From the NCBI GenBank assembly GCA_035504235.1, contig DATJSH010000082.1:1-35210 (forward strand): a DNA stretch of 35,210 nt, written 5' to 3'. The notes under the pieces were generated by a model. That model saw only the letters and a list, made by a program, of their open reading frames with translations, had not been told where the DNA came from and made no database searches. The translations under genes and the position numbers were made by a program. This document shows positions 34,563 through 35,210 of the stretch, piece after piece. Source of the stretch: DATARH01 sp035504235 (GTDB lineage: Bacteria; Pseudomonadota; Alphaproteobacteria; ATCC43930; CGMCC-115725). The first letter of the stretch is position 1. Every line of letters starts with the position of its first letter.

Positions 34563-35210
34563 GACGCGTGCTCCACCATCCAACCGACCAGCGACGGAAA
34601 GTCGATGCCAGCGTGACGCGCGATGTCCGGCACCAGCGACGTCGGTGTCATGCCGGGCTGCGTATTCAGTTCGAGCAGGATCACGCGACCCGGCTCGCCA
34701 CCCGTGTCGTCGTAGCGCAAGTCGGAGCGGCTAACGCCGCGGCAATGCAGGGCGCGATGCGCCGAAAGACCGATCTTCATGGCTTCGTCGTACGCGGCGG
34801 GATGGATCGGCGCCGGCATGAGGTGGTCGCTGCCACCCGGGGCGTACTTGGAATCGTAGTCGTACATCTCGCGATTGACCGGACGAATCTCCAGCACGCC
34901 CAGCGCGCGCTCGCCCATAACCGCGACGGTGATCTCCCGTCCGGGGACATAGCGCTCGACCATTGCTTCGCGGCCGAAATTCCAGCGGCGCGCTTCCTCG
35001 GCCCAGCGATTGTCGCCTTGGCGGACGATACGCACGCCAACGCTGGAGCCTTCATCGACCGGCTTCACCACGAACGGGCGCGGCAGCAAGTCGCCGCCGG
35101 CGAGATCGGCACGCGTCACCACTTTGCTTTCGGCGAGCGGCAAGCCGGCCGCGGCGAATACCGCCTTCGCGGATGGCTTATGCATCGCGATGGCAGACGC
35201 GACGACGCCG
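34550..35210 (-). CDS. ddl: D-alanine--D-alanine ligase, 5' truncated by window edge
   Basis: Ddl joins two D-alanines for peptidoglycan precursor synthesis. The frame stays open to base 35210, so the N-terminal domain lies outside the window. Visible are the middle ATP-grasp domain (PFVVKPVDEGSSVGVRIV, AMVERYVPGREITVAVMG) and the C-terminal part with metal- and substrate-binding residues in SRSDLRYDD, VILLELNTQPGMTPTSLVPDIA. The sequence before the first visible Met (VVASAIAMHKPSAK) also matches the family, so the frame is not starting there. It overlaps ftsQ by 13 bases; murB, murC or similar genes are expected upstream. Confidence 0.96.
   Translation of the reverse strand, partial: GVVASAIAMHKPSAKAVFAAAGLPLAESKVVTRADLAGGDLLPRPFVVKPVDEGSSVGVRIVRQGDNRWAEEARRWNFGREAMVERYVPGREITVAVMGERALGVLEIRPVNREMYDYDSKYAPGGSDHLMPAPIHPAAYDEAMKIGLSAHRALHCRGVSRSDLRYDDTGGEPGRVILLELNTQPGMTPTSLVPDIARHAGIDFPSLVGWMVEHASCDT

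Noticed and set aside
1..35210. parS sites, CRISPR arrays, tRNA or rRNA genes, insertion sequences, defence systems
   Set aside because: None was recognised on reading both strands. The window is mostly housekeeping, and no repeat-spacer pattern, clover-leaf sequence or transposase was found.

Overview
The window is high-GC chromosomal DNA from an alphaproteobacterium. The order ParB, HolA, LptE, LeuS, DUF3576, YggS at the left and Ddl, FtsQ, FtsA, FtsZ, LpxC, BamD, then RecN, LigA at the right are both alphaproteobacterial arrangements. The order within the class is not settled; a Rhodospirillales- or Rhizobiales-like lineage is an inference. No tRNA, rRNA, CRISPR array or insertion sequence was seen.

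Region 1 (1-6075) is the origin-proximal housekeeping block. A 5'-truncated parB converges on a minus-strand run of a DUF3576 lipoprotein gene, leuS, lptE and holA. A divergent yggS follows. Next to yggS, 6076-6376 holds no gene but has a cluster of DnaA-box-like sites, a perfect 12-bp palindrome and a rho-independent terminator.

Region 2 (6377-12235) carries ribA, whose N-terminal RibB-like domain is degenerate. It also carries an orphan OmpR-type response regulator translationally coupled to a glycosyltransferase-like gene, then a class I methyltransferase and an ArnT-like membrane glycosyltransferase on the opposite strand. These last genes look like a small envelope-glycan group. A secreted CHRD-domain protein closes the region.

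Region 3 (12245-16682) is more varied. It has a two-gene unit of an exported legumain-like (C13) peptidase and an exported protein of unknown function, then a pterin carbinolamine dehydratase, a VOC-fold protein, mscL, and a folB-folP pair. The FolP resembles the mobile Sul2-type sulfonamide-resistant enzymes rather than ordinary FolP.

Region 4 (16942-35210) is one long minus-strand run. Read in the direction of transcription it is ddl (cut by the window edge), ftsQ, ftsA, ftsZ, lpxC, bamD, a NEW3-domain protein with an ABC ATPase and permease, recN, ligA, tonB, hyuB and hyuA. Many junctions overlap by a few bases. The division, lipid A and outer-membrane genes give way to DNA repair genes. 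The three-gene NEW3/ABC cassette separates bamD from recN, and a TonB gene is coupled to an ATP-dependent hydantoinase/oxoprolinase pair at the end. The most interesting points are the Sul-like FolP, the possible replication-origin-like DnaA-site cluster, the NEW3/ABC cassette, the C13 peptidase pair and the tonB-hyuBA coupling.
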